A stretch of 17,583 bases of DNA from CAYGVT01 sp964353355 (GTDB lineage: Archaea > Thermoplasmatota > DTKX01 > GCA-020343715). The position numbers and the translations under genes are program-made. The notes beneath the pieces are model-generated. The model did no database searches and was not told where the DNA came from. It was given only the letters and a program-made list of their open reading frames with translations. Positions 8,253 to 14,619 of this stretch are shown piece after piece. Position 1 is the first letter of the stretch, and every line of letters starts with the position of its first letter. The DNA is taken from assembly GCA_964353355.1 (NCBI GenBank), contig CAYGVT010000009.1:1-17583 (forward strand). The letters are read 5' to 3'.

Positions 8253-9188
8253 TCACTTCCCTGGCGGTGCCCCGGCCGCCCCGGCCTCCAGCAGTCTGTC
8301 CCGCCACGTCGGGAACTGGTGCTTGTCCTGGATGAGCATGTTGCTGAAGGCCGCGATCCTTGGGTTCTCCCTGAAGGACGCCTCCATCTCCCGGGACACC
8401 TTCTGAGAGGCCGACCACACGAACATGAACATTCCGTCCGGGACGTTGCTGTGGAAGCCCATGTAGATGATGCGGGGGCCGAACCGGCTCCTCATATCCC
8501 CCAGGAACCGGCCCTTGTCCGACCCGGGCCCGAGGTCAATCCTGACCATCGAGACGGTGCCGTTCTGGGCCCCGAGGTCGAACTCGGTGCTGAACTCGAC
8601 AGCGCCGTCGCCCACCATCCTCGCGAGGTGGCGCTTCACAGTCTTCACCGACGCGCCGACGTCCTCGGCGATATCGACCGTCTCCTTCCTCGAGTCCCAC
8701 CGGAGGGAGCGGACAATCCTGAAGTCCAAGGGGGTCAGCTCGGGCACCTCCACGGCCGCGGATTGCTTCTCGGGGCTTGTGAAGCCCATCGCCGATGGCA
8801 GGAGGATGGCCATTTCCACCATCTGGGCCTCCCTCTTCACGAACTCCACATACCGGTCCAGGTCCCCGATGGACCGCAGCATGACCATGATGGAGAGGTA
8901 GTCGCCCGACACGTGGACGATGCTGGTGGAGTCGTCCCCTCCCAGCCCCCTCGCCGCCTCGGACGGGGACGCCGCCTTCGTGCGGCCGCCTATCCCCACC
9001 GGGACCGCCTTGAGGTACTTGAGCGAGAGGTTGGCGGTGTAGTGGACGATCACCCCGGTCTCGTCGAGCGCTCTGACGCGCTTGTGGACGGCCTGGACGC
9101 TGATGCCCAGCTTCTCGGCCAGCTCACGGAACGGCATCCTCGAGTTCGTGTTGAGTATGCCGAGGAGGCGCAGGTCCGTCTCGTCCAT
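8253..9188 (-). CDS. Twin Lrp/AsnC-like winged-helix transcriptional regulator
   Basis: A 311-residue DNA-binding protein built as two HTH-plus-effector halves. Residues 1-50 (DLRLLGILNTNSRMPFRELA then EKLGISVQAVHKRVRALDE) form an AsnC-type HTH. Residues about 150-197 (LTPLDFRIVRSL...DIAEDVGASVKTVKRHLARM) form a second one. About 51-145 and 200-300 are alpha/beta segments similar in placement to RAM/effector domains. Usual Lrp proteins have about 150 residues, so this is a tandem arrangement, as seen in several archaeal regulators. The start is ATG at 9188 with no ribosome site but a TATA-like box 32 bases upstream, fitting a near-leaderless mRNA. The gene lies alone on the minus strand, upstream of the surface protein gene. 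Three TCGCGACC sites before it suggest autoregulation. The ligand is unknown. Confidence 0.85.
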   Translation of the reverse strand: MDETDLRLLGILNTNSRMPFRELAEKLGISVQAVHKRVRALDETGVIVHYTANLSLKYLKAVPVGIGGRTKAASPSEAARGLGGDDSTSIVHVSGDYLSIMVMLRSIGDLDRYVEFVKREAQMVEMAILLPSAMGFTSPEKQSAAVEVPELTPLDFRIVRSLRWDSRKETVDIAEDVGASVKTVKRHLARMVGDGAVEFSTEFDLGAQNGTVSMVRIDLGPGSDKGRFLGDMRSRFGPRIIYMGFHSNVPDGMFMFVWSASQKVSREMEASFRENPRIAAFSNMLIQDKHQFPTWRDRLLEAGAAGAPPGK

Positions 9189-9204
9189 GGCGAACGGTCG
9201 GGAA

Positions 9205-9226
9205 TCGCGACCAGGGGATATCTACC
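9205..9226 (-). promoter_or_regulatory. Promoter and possible operator of the Lrp-like regulator
   Basis: On the minus strand a GAAAAGGTAGATATCC box (about 9215-9230) is followed by GGTCGCGA (9205-9212), the complement of TCGCGACC. The expected transcription start is near 9194, so a protein bound at 9205-9212 would block the start site. Confidence 0.4.
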
Positions 9227-9262
9227 TTTTCAGGGGGATGGAGGGGCGCCCCCGGCCTCCCC

Positions 9263-9296
9263 TCGCGACCCTGGCCCCCCCGGGGGCCGGTCGCGA
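9263..9296. promoter_or_regulatory. Large inverted repeat upstream of the regulator gene
   Basis: TCGCGACC-ct-GGCCCCC-cc-GGGGGCC-GGTCGCGA: 15 paired bases with a 2-base bulge and 2-base loop. The outer arms repeat the motif found at 9205-9212, so this may be a double operator, or an RNA hairpin if transcribed. Confidence 0.5.
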
Positions 9297-9390
9297 AACC
9301 CCCTCGGCGCCCAGGACCGCCGGGCCCCTCCGGCCCCGGTACCAGGCGCCATGACGAACGGGGGGGATTCCCATCAGGCGCTCGATGGGC

Positions 9391-9422
9391 CATCGGCCCC
9401 GGGGGCCCCCCCAGGGCCGATG
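9391..9422. terminator. GC hairpin downstream of the flavodoxin-CPBP operon
   Basis: Arms CATCGGCCC (9391-9399) and GGGCCGATG (9414-9422) enclose an inner run of G and C that can pair further. It lies about 86 bases past the operon's last stop codon. The rest of 9189-9507 contains no gene. Confidence 0.35.
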
Positions 9423-9507
9423 AACCCAGGCACACGCCCATCATCCGAGCCTCAAGATGGGGCGCTGGTCCAACCTCCATCTCATCTATCCAATGTCTCG
9501 TCAGGCC

Positions 9508-10404
9508 TCACTGCTCCGATGACACGCCCCGGGAGTGCTTCCATCCCCACTGGAGCCACCGCGGGAGCCGCCCCCCGTCCCTCACGACGACCACGGCAAC
9601 GACGGCCCACACGACCGCCGTCAGGATGACGTAGTAGGCCGAGAGGGGCGCCCCCACCGCGGACGGCGCCAGGATGAACTTCGTGCTGGCCGTGAGGCTC
9701 CCGTGCATCAGTATCGCCACGAGCACGCTGTTCGTGCGGTCGTGGGCCCACACCATGAGCACCCTGTAGGCGGGCAGCACGCCCAGGTAGAAGATGCAGG
9801 GGGGTGCGAGGAGCCCCAGGTCGAGCTTCCCCGAGGCGTCGCCGCTCCCCCAGTATGTCGGGAAGATGTGCCACGTGGCCCACAGAAGGCCCACGACGAG
9901 CCCGGAGGCGAGGGTGCCATGGCGGCGCCTCAGCTCGGGCGTGGCGAACCCCGTCCACCCCAGCTCCTCTATCAAGCCCCCGAACACGAACGCGACAATG
10001 AGCCCGGATATCACGAGGCCGGCCTTGTCGTCCGCCGTGAGGATGGCGGGGATGAACTCGTGGGAGGCCAGCGAGAGCGGGGCGAGCGTCACCAGGACCA
10101 GGGCGGGAACGGTCAGGAGCGCCACGGCGTACCAGCCAGCGCGCACCCGCCACCGCAGCAGCCGGGACTTGAGCTCGCGGAGGCCCGCCCTGCCGTGGAC
10201 CAGACCGGTCATCACCAGGCTGGCCGTTGTGGGCCCTGCGAAGAGGGGGAGGAACACGACGAACCAGTGCCTCTCGAAGTCCCCGCTCGCGGCCGGCATC
10301 CCGTAGGGCGCGCCCAGGACGATGATGCCGCCGAACGATATCGCGAACGTCAGCGCGAAGTACATGAGGACCGGGTGCTCCCTGGCGAACGCCTTCAGGG
10401 CCAT
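9508..10404 (-). CDS. CPBP-family intramembrane metalloprotease, copy 1
   Basis: A 298-residue polytopic membrane protein with about eight hydrophobic segments. The CPBP (CAAX protease/bacteriocin-processing, Abi) motifs are present: EELGWTGF (E146, E147), WATWH (H179) and LMHGSLTAS (H234), which together should hold a metal ion inside the membrane. The arginine of the classical EExxxR motif is not in the usual place; the EELGW(T/R)GF form is a common variant. The start is ATG at 10404, overlapping the stop of copy 2 as TGATG, with a GGGGG ribosome-like site 8 bases upstream; a TTG two codons earlier is less likely. It is last in the flavodoxin-CPBP-CPBP operon and similar over its whole length to copy 2, but keeps its own C-terminus (WLQWGWKHSRG...). 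The substrate is unknown. Confidence 0.9.
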   Translation of the reverse strand: MALKAFAREHPVLMYFALTFAISFGGIIVLGAPYGMPAASGDFERHWFVVFLPLFAGPTTASLVMTGLVHGRAGLRELKSRLLRWRVRAGWYAVALLTVPALVLVTLAPLSLASHEFIPAILTADDKAGLVISGLIVAFVFGGLIEELGWTGFATPELRRRHGTLASGLVVGLLWATWHIFPTYWGSGDASGKLDLGLLAPPCIFYLGVLPAYRVLMVWAHDRTNSVLVAILMHGSLTASTKFILAPSAVGAPLSAYYVILTAVVWAVVAVVVVRDGGRLPRWLQWGWKHSRGVSSEQ

Positions 10405-11438
10405 CAGCAAGACCCCCGCACAGGGACCGCCGAGTCCACGCCCTGTCCAGCAGGGCCTTGCGTCGCCTGGTCCCCGACGCGCCCCGTCGCGCCGCCCTCC
10501 TGCAGGCCCCTCACCATGGCCTGCGTGAGGTTCTCCACGTCTTTCTCGCTCGGACGGTTGCCCGAGGTGTCATCGCGATGGGCCGCCTGCCTGGATAGCG
10601 ACCCTCCTCCGGCCAGCGCGACGGCCGCGATGACGGTCCACAGCGCGGCGGTCAGGAGGGTGTACCACGCCATGAGCGGCACCCACGTGATGTCCAGGGG
10701 GGTCACGGTCATGGGCACGCAGGCCGTGAGGCTAGCGTGCATGAGCATCGACACGGACAGGCTCTTGGTGTTGTCGTAGACCCAGACCATCAGCACCCTG
10801 TATGCGGGCAGCACCCCCACGTAGAAGAGGAGCGGGGGCAGGAACAGCTCCATGGAGAACGCCCCGGAGGGGTCGCCGCTCCCCCAGAGGCTCACGAGGA
10901 CGTGCCACGCCCCCCAGACGCAGCCCACGATGAGCCCGGTGGCGAGGACGCCATGCCGCGCCCTCAGCCTAGGCACCGCGAACCCCGTCCACCCCAGCTC
11001 CTCGAGGACGCCCACCATCAGCCCCCCCGCGATGCCGGAGAGCAGGAACGACAGCCTGTTCTCCGCCTCGAGGAACCCGGGGACGAACACCGTGGAGGCG
11101 GGCAATAGCGCCAGGAGCGCCCCCATCGCGAGGAGCGGGGCGGCAAGGACCGCGACCGCGTGCCATCGGGCGCCCACGCGCCATCTCCCCATCCGGGAGC
11201 GGAGCTCGCGGAGCCCCGCCCGCCCGGAGACCAGTCCTGTCATCAGGATGCCGGCCACGCTGGGACCGATGACCATCATCAGGATCGCGACCCCGAGCAG
11301 CTTCATGGCTTCCTCGTCGGGCGTCGGGATCGCGGCAGGCCCGCCGACCACCAGGAGCACCAGGCCCCAGGAGATCGCGAACGTCAGGGCGAAGTAGGTC
11401 AGCACCGGATGCTCATCGATGAACGCCTTGATGGTCAT
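10404..11438 (-). CDS. CPBP-family intramembrane metalloprotease, copy 2, with a flavodoxin-derived C-terminal tail
   Basis: A 344-residue protein. Residues 1-283 are a CPBP membrane protease with EELGWTGF (E146, E147), WGAWH (H179) and LMHASLTA (H234), at the same positions as in copy 1. Residues about 287-344 are not CPBP-like: they match the C-terminal tail of the flavodoxin encoded just upstream (SEKDVENLTQAMVRGLQ here against SERDVESLTQAMVRGLR there, and VPVRGSC against VPVRGSY at the ends). The stop overlaps the ATG of copy 1 (TGATG), and its own ATG overlaps the flavodoxin stop the same way, so translation is probably coupled. A longer frame continuing upstream of 11438 runs out of frame through the flavodoxin gene and is not part of the protein. 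The tail should be cytoplasmic or disordered. Confidence 0.88.
   Translation of the reverse strand: MTIKAFIDEHPVLTYFALTFAISWGLVLLVVGGPAAIPTPDEEAMKLLGVAILMMVIGPSVAGILMTGLVSGRAGLRELRSRMGRWRVGARWHAVAVLAAPLLAMGALLALLPASTVFVPGFLEAENRLSFLLSGIAGGLMVGVLEELGWTGFAVPRLRARHGVLATGLIVGCVWGAWHVLVSLWGSGDPSGAFSMELFLPPLLFYVGVLPAYRVLMVWVYDNTKSLSVSMLMHASLTACVPMTVTPLDITWVPLMAWYTLLTAALWTVIAAVALAGGGSLSRQAAHRDDTSGNRPSEKDVENLTQAMVRGLQEGGATGRVGDQATQGPAGQGVDSAVPVRGSC
10405..10582 (-). repeat. Direct repeat: duplicated flavodoxin tail (copy in the CPBP gene)
   Basis: This DNA matches 11439-11617 at roughly four bases in five, by eye, including the shared bases GCGGGGGTCTT before each start codon. Together with the following CPBP gene it forms one unit of a tandem duplication about 1.03 kb long. 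Confidence 0.8.
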
Positions 11439-12043
11439 CAGTAAGACCCCCGCACAGGGACCGCCGCGTCCACGCCTGGTCGGGCAGGGCCTTGTATAGT
11501 CTGACCTCCGACGCCCCCTGTCGCGCCGTCCTCCCGCAGGCCCCTCACCATGGCCTGCGTGAGGCTCTCCACGTCCCTCTCGCTCAGATGGTAGCTCGAG
11601 GTGTCCTCTCGCGTGGGCTTCGGCTCGGGGGGCAGGAGGTCTGCGATGTGCAGGTCGACGACCGCCGCGGGCGCCCGGCCCACCCTCTTGGTCAGGTCCT
11701 CGGCCAGCTTGGGGTTCGGGCCGTCGGCCCCGCCCGAGATCGAGCAGAAGGCGTACCGGCAGCTCAGGCCCCGAAGCCGCTTGAGGCAGCCGCGCAGCGG
11801 CGCCGCCACGTGCCCCATCCACACCGGTCCCACGAGGACGACCAGGTCGCAATCTCCAAGGATTTCCAGGCCCTGCTCGACCCTCGGCGTCCGGTTGAAC
11901 ATCATGTCGGCCGCGATGGCCCCCGTCGTCCGTGGCTTGGGCTCGGTGAGCCTGACGTGCCCCGCCCCGAGTTCCGTGGCGATGCCCTTGGCAATCGCGT
12001 CGTTGTTCCCTGTGAGGGAGTAAGAGACGACTAGGACCCTCAT
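11438..12043 (-). CDS. Flavodoxin-family FMN-binding protein
   Basis: A 201-residue cytoplasmic redox protein. The first strand and phosphate-binding loop MRVLVVSYSLTGNN (S9, T11, N13) is the flavodoxin FMN-phosphate site, and LVVLVGPVWMGHVAAPLRG is the typical third strand and flavin-contacting loop (G-P-x-W). The fold ends near residue 142; the remaining tail (SERDVESLTQAMVRGLR then glycine-rich residues) is unusual and is copied onto the CPBP protein downstream. The start is ATG at 12043, since the fold begins there and a GGGAGAGG site is 9 bases upstream. ATG at 12151 (with GGTGG before it) would add a low-complexity leader and is less likely. It is the first gene of a three-gene operon; pairing with two membrane proteases suggests a redox-linked membrane process, which is inference. 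Confidence 0.88.
   Translation of the reverse strand: MRVLVVSYSLTGNNDAIAKGIATELGAGHVRLTEPKPRTTGAIAADMMFNRTPRVEQGLEILGDCDLVVLVGPVWMGHVAAPLRGCLKRLRGLSCRYAFCSISGGADGPNPKLAEDLTKRVGRAPAAVVDLHIADLLPPEPKPTREDTSSYHLSERDVESLTQAMVRGLREDGATGGVGGQTIQGPARPGVDAAVPVRGSY
11439..11617 (-). repeat. Direct repeat: flavodoxin C-terminal tail (parent copy)
   Basis: Parent of the tail fused to CPBP copy 2. The match begins near the (R/D)DTS residues and runs through the TGATG junction into the CPBP start, so the duplicated unit spanned the end of the flavodoxin gene and one CPBP gene. Confidence 0.8.
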
Positions 12044-12204
12044 GCCTCCGTCCTCTCCCGATGGGCTCCCCGCCCTCGGGCAGGGTGTCGTTGGCGCCCG
12101 CCCGCCGTTCACCTCGCCAGTCACCGTTCCCATGCTCCTTCCCATGTCCATCTTGCCACCACCATCCCGGACAGGTCCGGTCTTGAGGCGTTGAACCCCC
12201 CGGC

Positions 12205-12216
12205 GGGAGATATTTC
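12205..12216 (-). promoter_or_regulatory. Possible promoter of the flavodoxin-CPBP operon
   Basis: On the minus strand GGAAATATCTC stands out in GC-rich DNA. The expected start near 12184 would leave a leader of about 140 bases before the chosen ATG, or about 33 before the alternative ATG at 12151. Confidence 0.3.
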
Positions 12217-12574
12217 CATGTCAACTCCCCCGCGCGTGAACCGGGACAAACCGGCCTGTGAATGGTCAGTTTGGGAGCGGTCCGGTTGAAGGAACGGAAC
12301 CCTCCGGGAGCCCGGCAGGCCATCTGGCCGCCCCCGCCAGGCCGCTGTGGCGGGGGGTCGCCGGCCGGAGCGGCGTCTCCTGTACTAGATAGGGCCGATG
12401 TCGGGGCCGATTGCGGGCGGACAGGACCAGGGCCTGCCATTCTGTGATGGCATTGCAGTCGCGCCCTGTCCTGGGGGACGGACGCCGGGGGGAGGCGGCG
12501 CAGGTCGTCGTCGGAAAGGGACCGTGGAAGGGGCGGCGGCCCCCCGCGGGGATGGCCGTTTTGTCAACCGACGT
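12217..12574. other. Divergent intergenic region without a gene
   Basis: Between the flavodoxin operon (leftward) and the small acidic gene (rightward). Frames on both strands are shadows of GC-rich sequence with arginine/proline-rich translations. A CCCCGCGGGG palindrome lies at 12542-12551. No other structure was seen. Confidence 0.5.
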
Positions 12575-12585
12575 CCTATAAAAAG
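12575..12585 (+). promoter_or_regulatory. Strong TATA box of the small acidic protein gene
   Basis: CCTATAAAAAG is an almost ideal archaeal TATA box and stands alone in GC-rich DNA. Expected transcription start is near 12607, about 27 bases before the ATG at 12634. Confidence 0.65.
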
Positions 12586-12633
12586 CGGAAGCGCGGGCCT
12601 TGCGGCTCCCCGATTGCGGCCGGCTCCAAGAAC

Positions 12634-12990
12634 ATGGGAATATCACCCTCGGACGGCATCGGCGTGTCCATGGAAGAAGAGGCGTGCGTGGCGGAGGAGG
12701 AATCCTACCGGCTGCTGGCAAGCGGCGAGGGCTTCCGGATGGGCGTCCTGACCGAGAGGCGACTCGATGCGACGACCGGGGCCGCATTCGAAGTCCTGGT
12801 CCGGCTCTTCCGGACCGGGGCGAGGCTGGACGGGGCAGAGATGGACCGGGCGACGGCGCTGGTCCGGGCGCTGGTCGGGCGCGGTTACTCCGTGTCCTTC
12901 CAGGACGACGGGTGGGTCGCCTGCGAGAGGCGGGCCGGGGATGCAGAGGCCGAGGCGCGATGGGTCCAGGGCCTCCTGGTGGGGAGATGA
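12634..12990 (+). CDS. Small acidic hypothetical protein
   Basis: A 118-residue soluble protein that I do not recognise. It has an acidic N-terminus (MEEEACVAEEE), a middle part of alternating charged and hydrophobic residues that could form two helices and a short sheet (RMGVLTERRLDATTG, then FEVLVRLFRTGARL, then ALVRALVGRGYSVSFQDDGW), and no signal peptide or membrane segment. Two cysteines occur but no paired CxxC motif. Almost every third codon position is G or C, matching the host's coding pattern and supporting a real gene. The start is ATG at 12634; an in-frame ATG at 12670, just before the acidic stretch, is possible. There is no clear ribosome site but a very good TATA box upstream. 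It is the only plus-strand gene in the central region and stands alone. Confidence 0.7.
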   Translation: MGISPSDGIGVSMEEEACVAEEESYRLLASGEGFRMGVLTERRLDATTGAAFEVLVRLFRTGARLDGAEMDRATALVRALVGRGYSVSFQDDGWVACERRAGDAEAEARWVQGLLVGR

Positions 12991-13129
12991 CCATCTAGCC
13001 GGTCGGGCATGGCCGGGCAGGACGAAGGCGCATCACGGGGACGGTGTCCCTGGGATTCCCGCGCGATAGCCCGGAGCATCGGGAAAGCGGACGTCCTCGG
13101 GCAGCTCGTCGAGGGCGGTGGGCCCGCCC

Positions 13130-13708
13130 TCAGGAGGCCGCTCTCCTGACCAGCTCGCATGCCACGACCAGCCTCCCCGGCGCTCTCTCATCGAACGCCA
13201 CCCCCCACGGCCCGCCCTCCTCCAGCTCCAGCCCGGTGAAATGACACACGAACGCCCCTCTCTCTGGGCTCCAAGCCTCCCTCAGTGCCCTGACCTTCTC
13301 CCCGCGCCCCCCCCTGCGCCAGCATCCGCCGGCACCTCCTCCCCCCGGCCGGCCCCCCGCAGACGGCGCAGGACATGGCGCCTGGCTGACATCCTAGGAG
13401 CCTCTGTCCAGTGCCGCACCCTCTCGAACGCCTCCCCCCGGCAGCTGCCACATGACCTCGCGGAACTCCCAAGGCGACAAGCCGGCACGAAGCCCCCTGA
13501 AGGGCCTGGAGCTTGCGGTGAGGTGGCGGGGGCCCTCGCGGAGGCCGTCGAGGGCCTCTGGCTCCTCGGCCGCCGGCATCGAGGCGGCGGGGGTGGGGGG
13601 TTCGGCTGGCCAATGGCGCGCACCAGCATTCCCAAGGAGCCTATGGCAGCACCACGTATCTGCGCAAGCTCGGCGCGCGTGTGCGCGCCGAGCGCGCCAG
13701 CGTCGTCG
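13130..13708 (-). pseudogene. Frameshifted zinc-finger/HNH-like gene relic, dispersed repeat copy B
   Basis: Homologous to the intact gene immediately upstream, in the same orientation, but readable only by switching frames. Pieces in order: LSPWEFREVMWQL (compare MTPDEFQRAVREL in the intact gene), GEAFERVRHWTEAP, CAVCGG...RRCRRM (second zinc motif), and EKVRALREAWSPERGAFVCH then FTGLELEEGGPWGVAFDE, ending RLVVACELVRRAAS and TGA at 13130-13132. At least two shifts are needed, one at a run of six G (about 13434) and one at a run of eight G (about 13306). The FDH histidine is glutamate (FDE) and the later asparagine is lost, so the product would be inactive even if read. It may be the decayed tail of a tandem array of the intact gene. 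Sequencing error in G runs could explain the shifts but not the lost residues. Confidence 0.7.
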
Positions 13709-13716
13709 TTAACGGC
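13304..13716. repeat. Dispersed repeat, copy B of the 3085-3476 sequence
   Basis: The same sequence and orientation occur at 3085-3476. The match stops abruptly on the right at the last codon of the intact zinc/HNH gene. Segments near both ends are about 95% identical by eye; the middle has several indels. Confidence 0.8.
13668..13693. terminator. GC hairpin just downstream of the zinc/HNH gene
   Basis: Identical to the hairpin at 3430-3455 (11-base arms, GTGT loop), 16 bases past the stop codon at 13709. It is part of the dispersed repeat. A role in transcript ending is possible but there is no T-tract. Confidence 0.35.
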
Positions 13717-14578
13717 TGCTCCTACGCCTCCAATACCGGAACTTGCACACGTCCCGCTCGAACTCCCTCCCCTCCCTCCAGCACGCATCCAGCTCCCCGA
13801 CCACCTTCCAAAACTCCTCGACGGCAAGGTCCGTCTTCATGTAATTCACCCACCACGCCGCCACGGCGAAGGCGCTGTCGTCCCCCGGCACCACGTGGTC
13901 GAAGTTGAGCGACCAGGGCCTGCCCATCTCCCCGTCCAGCCTCACGCCAGTGTACTGACAGACGAACCCGTCCGTCGCGGGGTCGTAGGCCTCCTTCAGC
14001 GCCCTGGCGTAGGCGGGGTGCCCCGAGCCGTGCCAGAAGATGTACCACCGGCACCTCGGGCAGTAGATGGAGTACTTGACCGTCGTGCTCCCGCAGACGA
14101 CGCAGTCCGAATAGGCGGCCTTTGCCCTCTCCTCGCGATGCAGCCTGGGGCCGGGCCTGGGCGGCATGTGCTCGGTCCAATACTCGAAAGACACGGCGCC
14201 CCTGTCGAACGGCTTCCCCCCACGATGCGCCGCGAGCTCGCGGACGGCCCTCTGGAACTCGTCGGGCGTCATCTGGCCCTTCATCACATTGATGGCGGCC
14301 GCGCAGGCGACGAGCCTGGATGTCCTGAGGGGCAGCTCGTGGTCGAAGACCAGGTAGAACGGGCTGTCCTGGTCCTCCTCCTCGAGGGGCGCACGGGAGT
14401 AGCGGCAGCGGAAGCCGTCCAGGTCCCTGTCGTAGGCCTCCACGAGCGCGGCGCGGCGCTTGGCGTTCTCCGGACGGTTGTAGAGGTGGCCGCGGCACCG
14501 GGCGCAGTAGGGCGAGTAGGGCGAGACGGTGGGGCGGGCGCAGATGGCGCAGGTGCGGTAGGAGACCGGGCGGGGCAC
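13709..14578 (-). CDS. Tandem-duplicated zinc-finger/HNH-like protein
   Basis: A 289-residue protein of two similar halves. Each has paired cysteines (C10/C13 with C25/C28; C159/C162 with C173/C176), a helix with 'AL-EAYD', then 'F-C-Y(S/T)', then an FDH motif (78-80; 226-228) followed by a helix with N and K (N97/K100; N245/K248) and an 'EEF/DEF' helix. Zinc-bound cysteines followed by D-H and a later N resemble HNH/endonuclease VII-type treble-clef nucleases; nuclease activity is inference and a third catalytic histidine is not obvious. The only usable start is GTG at 14578, because an in-frame TGA lies 15 bases upstream. An AT-rich box near 14607-14619 could serve as its promoter, for a nearly leaderless mRNA. 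Relics of the same family lie downstream and near the surface protein gene. Cellular role unknown. Confidence 0.75.
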   Translation of the reverse strand: MPRPVSYRTCAICARPTVSPYSPYCARCRGHLYNRPENAKRRAALVEAYDRDLDGFRCRYSRAPLEEEDQDSPFYLVFDHELPLRTSRLVACAAAINVMKGQMTPDEFQRAVRELAAHRGGKPFDRGAVSFEYWTEHMPPRPGPRLHREERAKAAYSDCVVCGSTTVKYSIYCPRCRWYIFWHGSGHPAYARALKEAYDPATDGFVCQYTGVRLDGEMGRPWSLNFDHVVPGDDSAFAVAAWWVNYMKTDLAVEEFWKVVGELDACWREGREFERDVCKFRYWRRRSSR

Positions 14579-14592
14579 AAGGATGGGATGGC

Positions 14593-14609
14593 CTCACTAT
14601 TGATATCTG
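14593..14609 (+). repeat. Possible inverted-repeat end of the Tn3-like element (left)
   Basis: CTCACTATTGATATCTG here resembles the complement of 17117-17136 (CTCGCCTATTGAATAATCTG), with one mismatch and three single-base gaps. The two face each other across the transposase. The gaps make this only a candidate. Confidence 0.3.
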
Positions 14610-14619
14610 AAAATTAATT

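Noticed and set aside
8178..9629. 483-codon plus-strand frame opposite the Lrp-like regulator
   Set aside because: Antisense shadow of a GC-rich gene; His/Arg/Pro-rich product without domains, while the minus strand has two recognisable HTH domains.
10404..12440. Single 678-codon minus-strand frame covering flavodoxin and CPBP copy 2
   Set aside because: Upstream of 11438 it runs in a different frame from the clearly homologous flavodoxin and gives arginine/glycine-rich nonsense. The CPBP protein starts at the ATG that overlaps the flavodoxin stop.
12266..12994. 242-codon minus-strand frame across the small acidic gene and its promoter
   Set aside because: Pro/Arg-rich translation without a start context; it would run through a strong opposite-facing TATA box.
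13434..13613. Possible separate small zinc-finger gene starting MSCAVCGG
   Set aside because: It is the second zinc motif of the broken family member; its frame runs into glycine/arginine-rich nonsense after the G run.
13118..14617. 499-codon plus-strand frame opposite the zinc/HNH gene and relic
   Set aside because: GC-driven shadow; no domain, and it covers both an intact gene and a broken relic.
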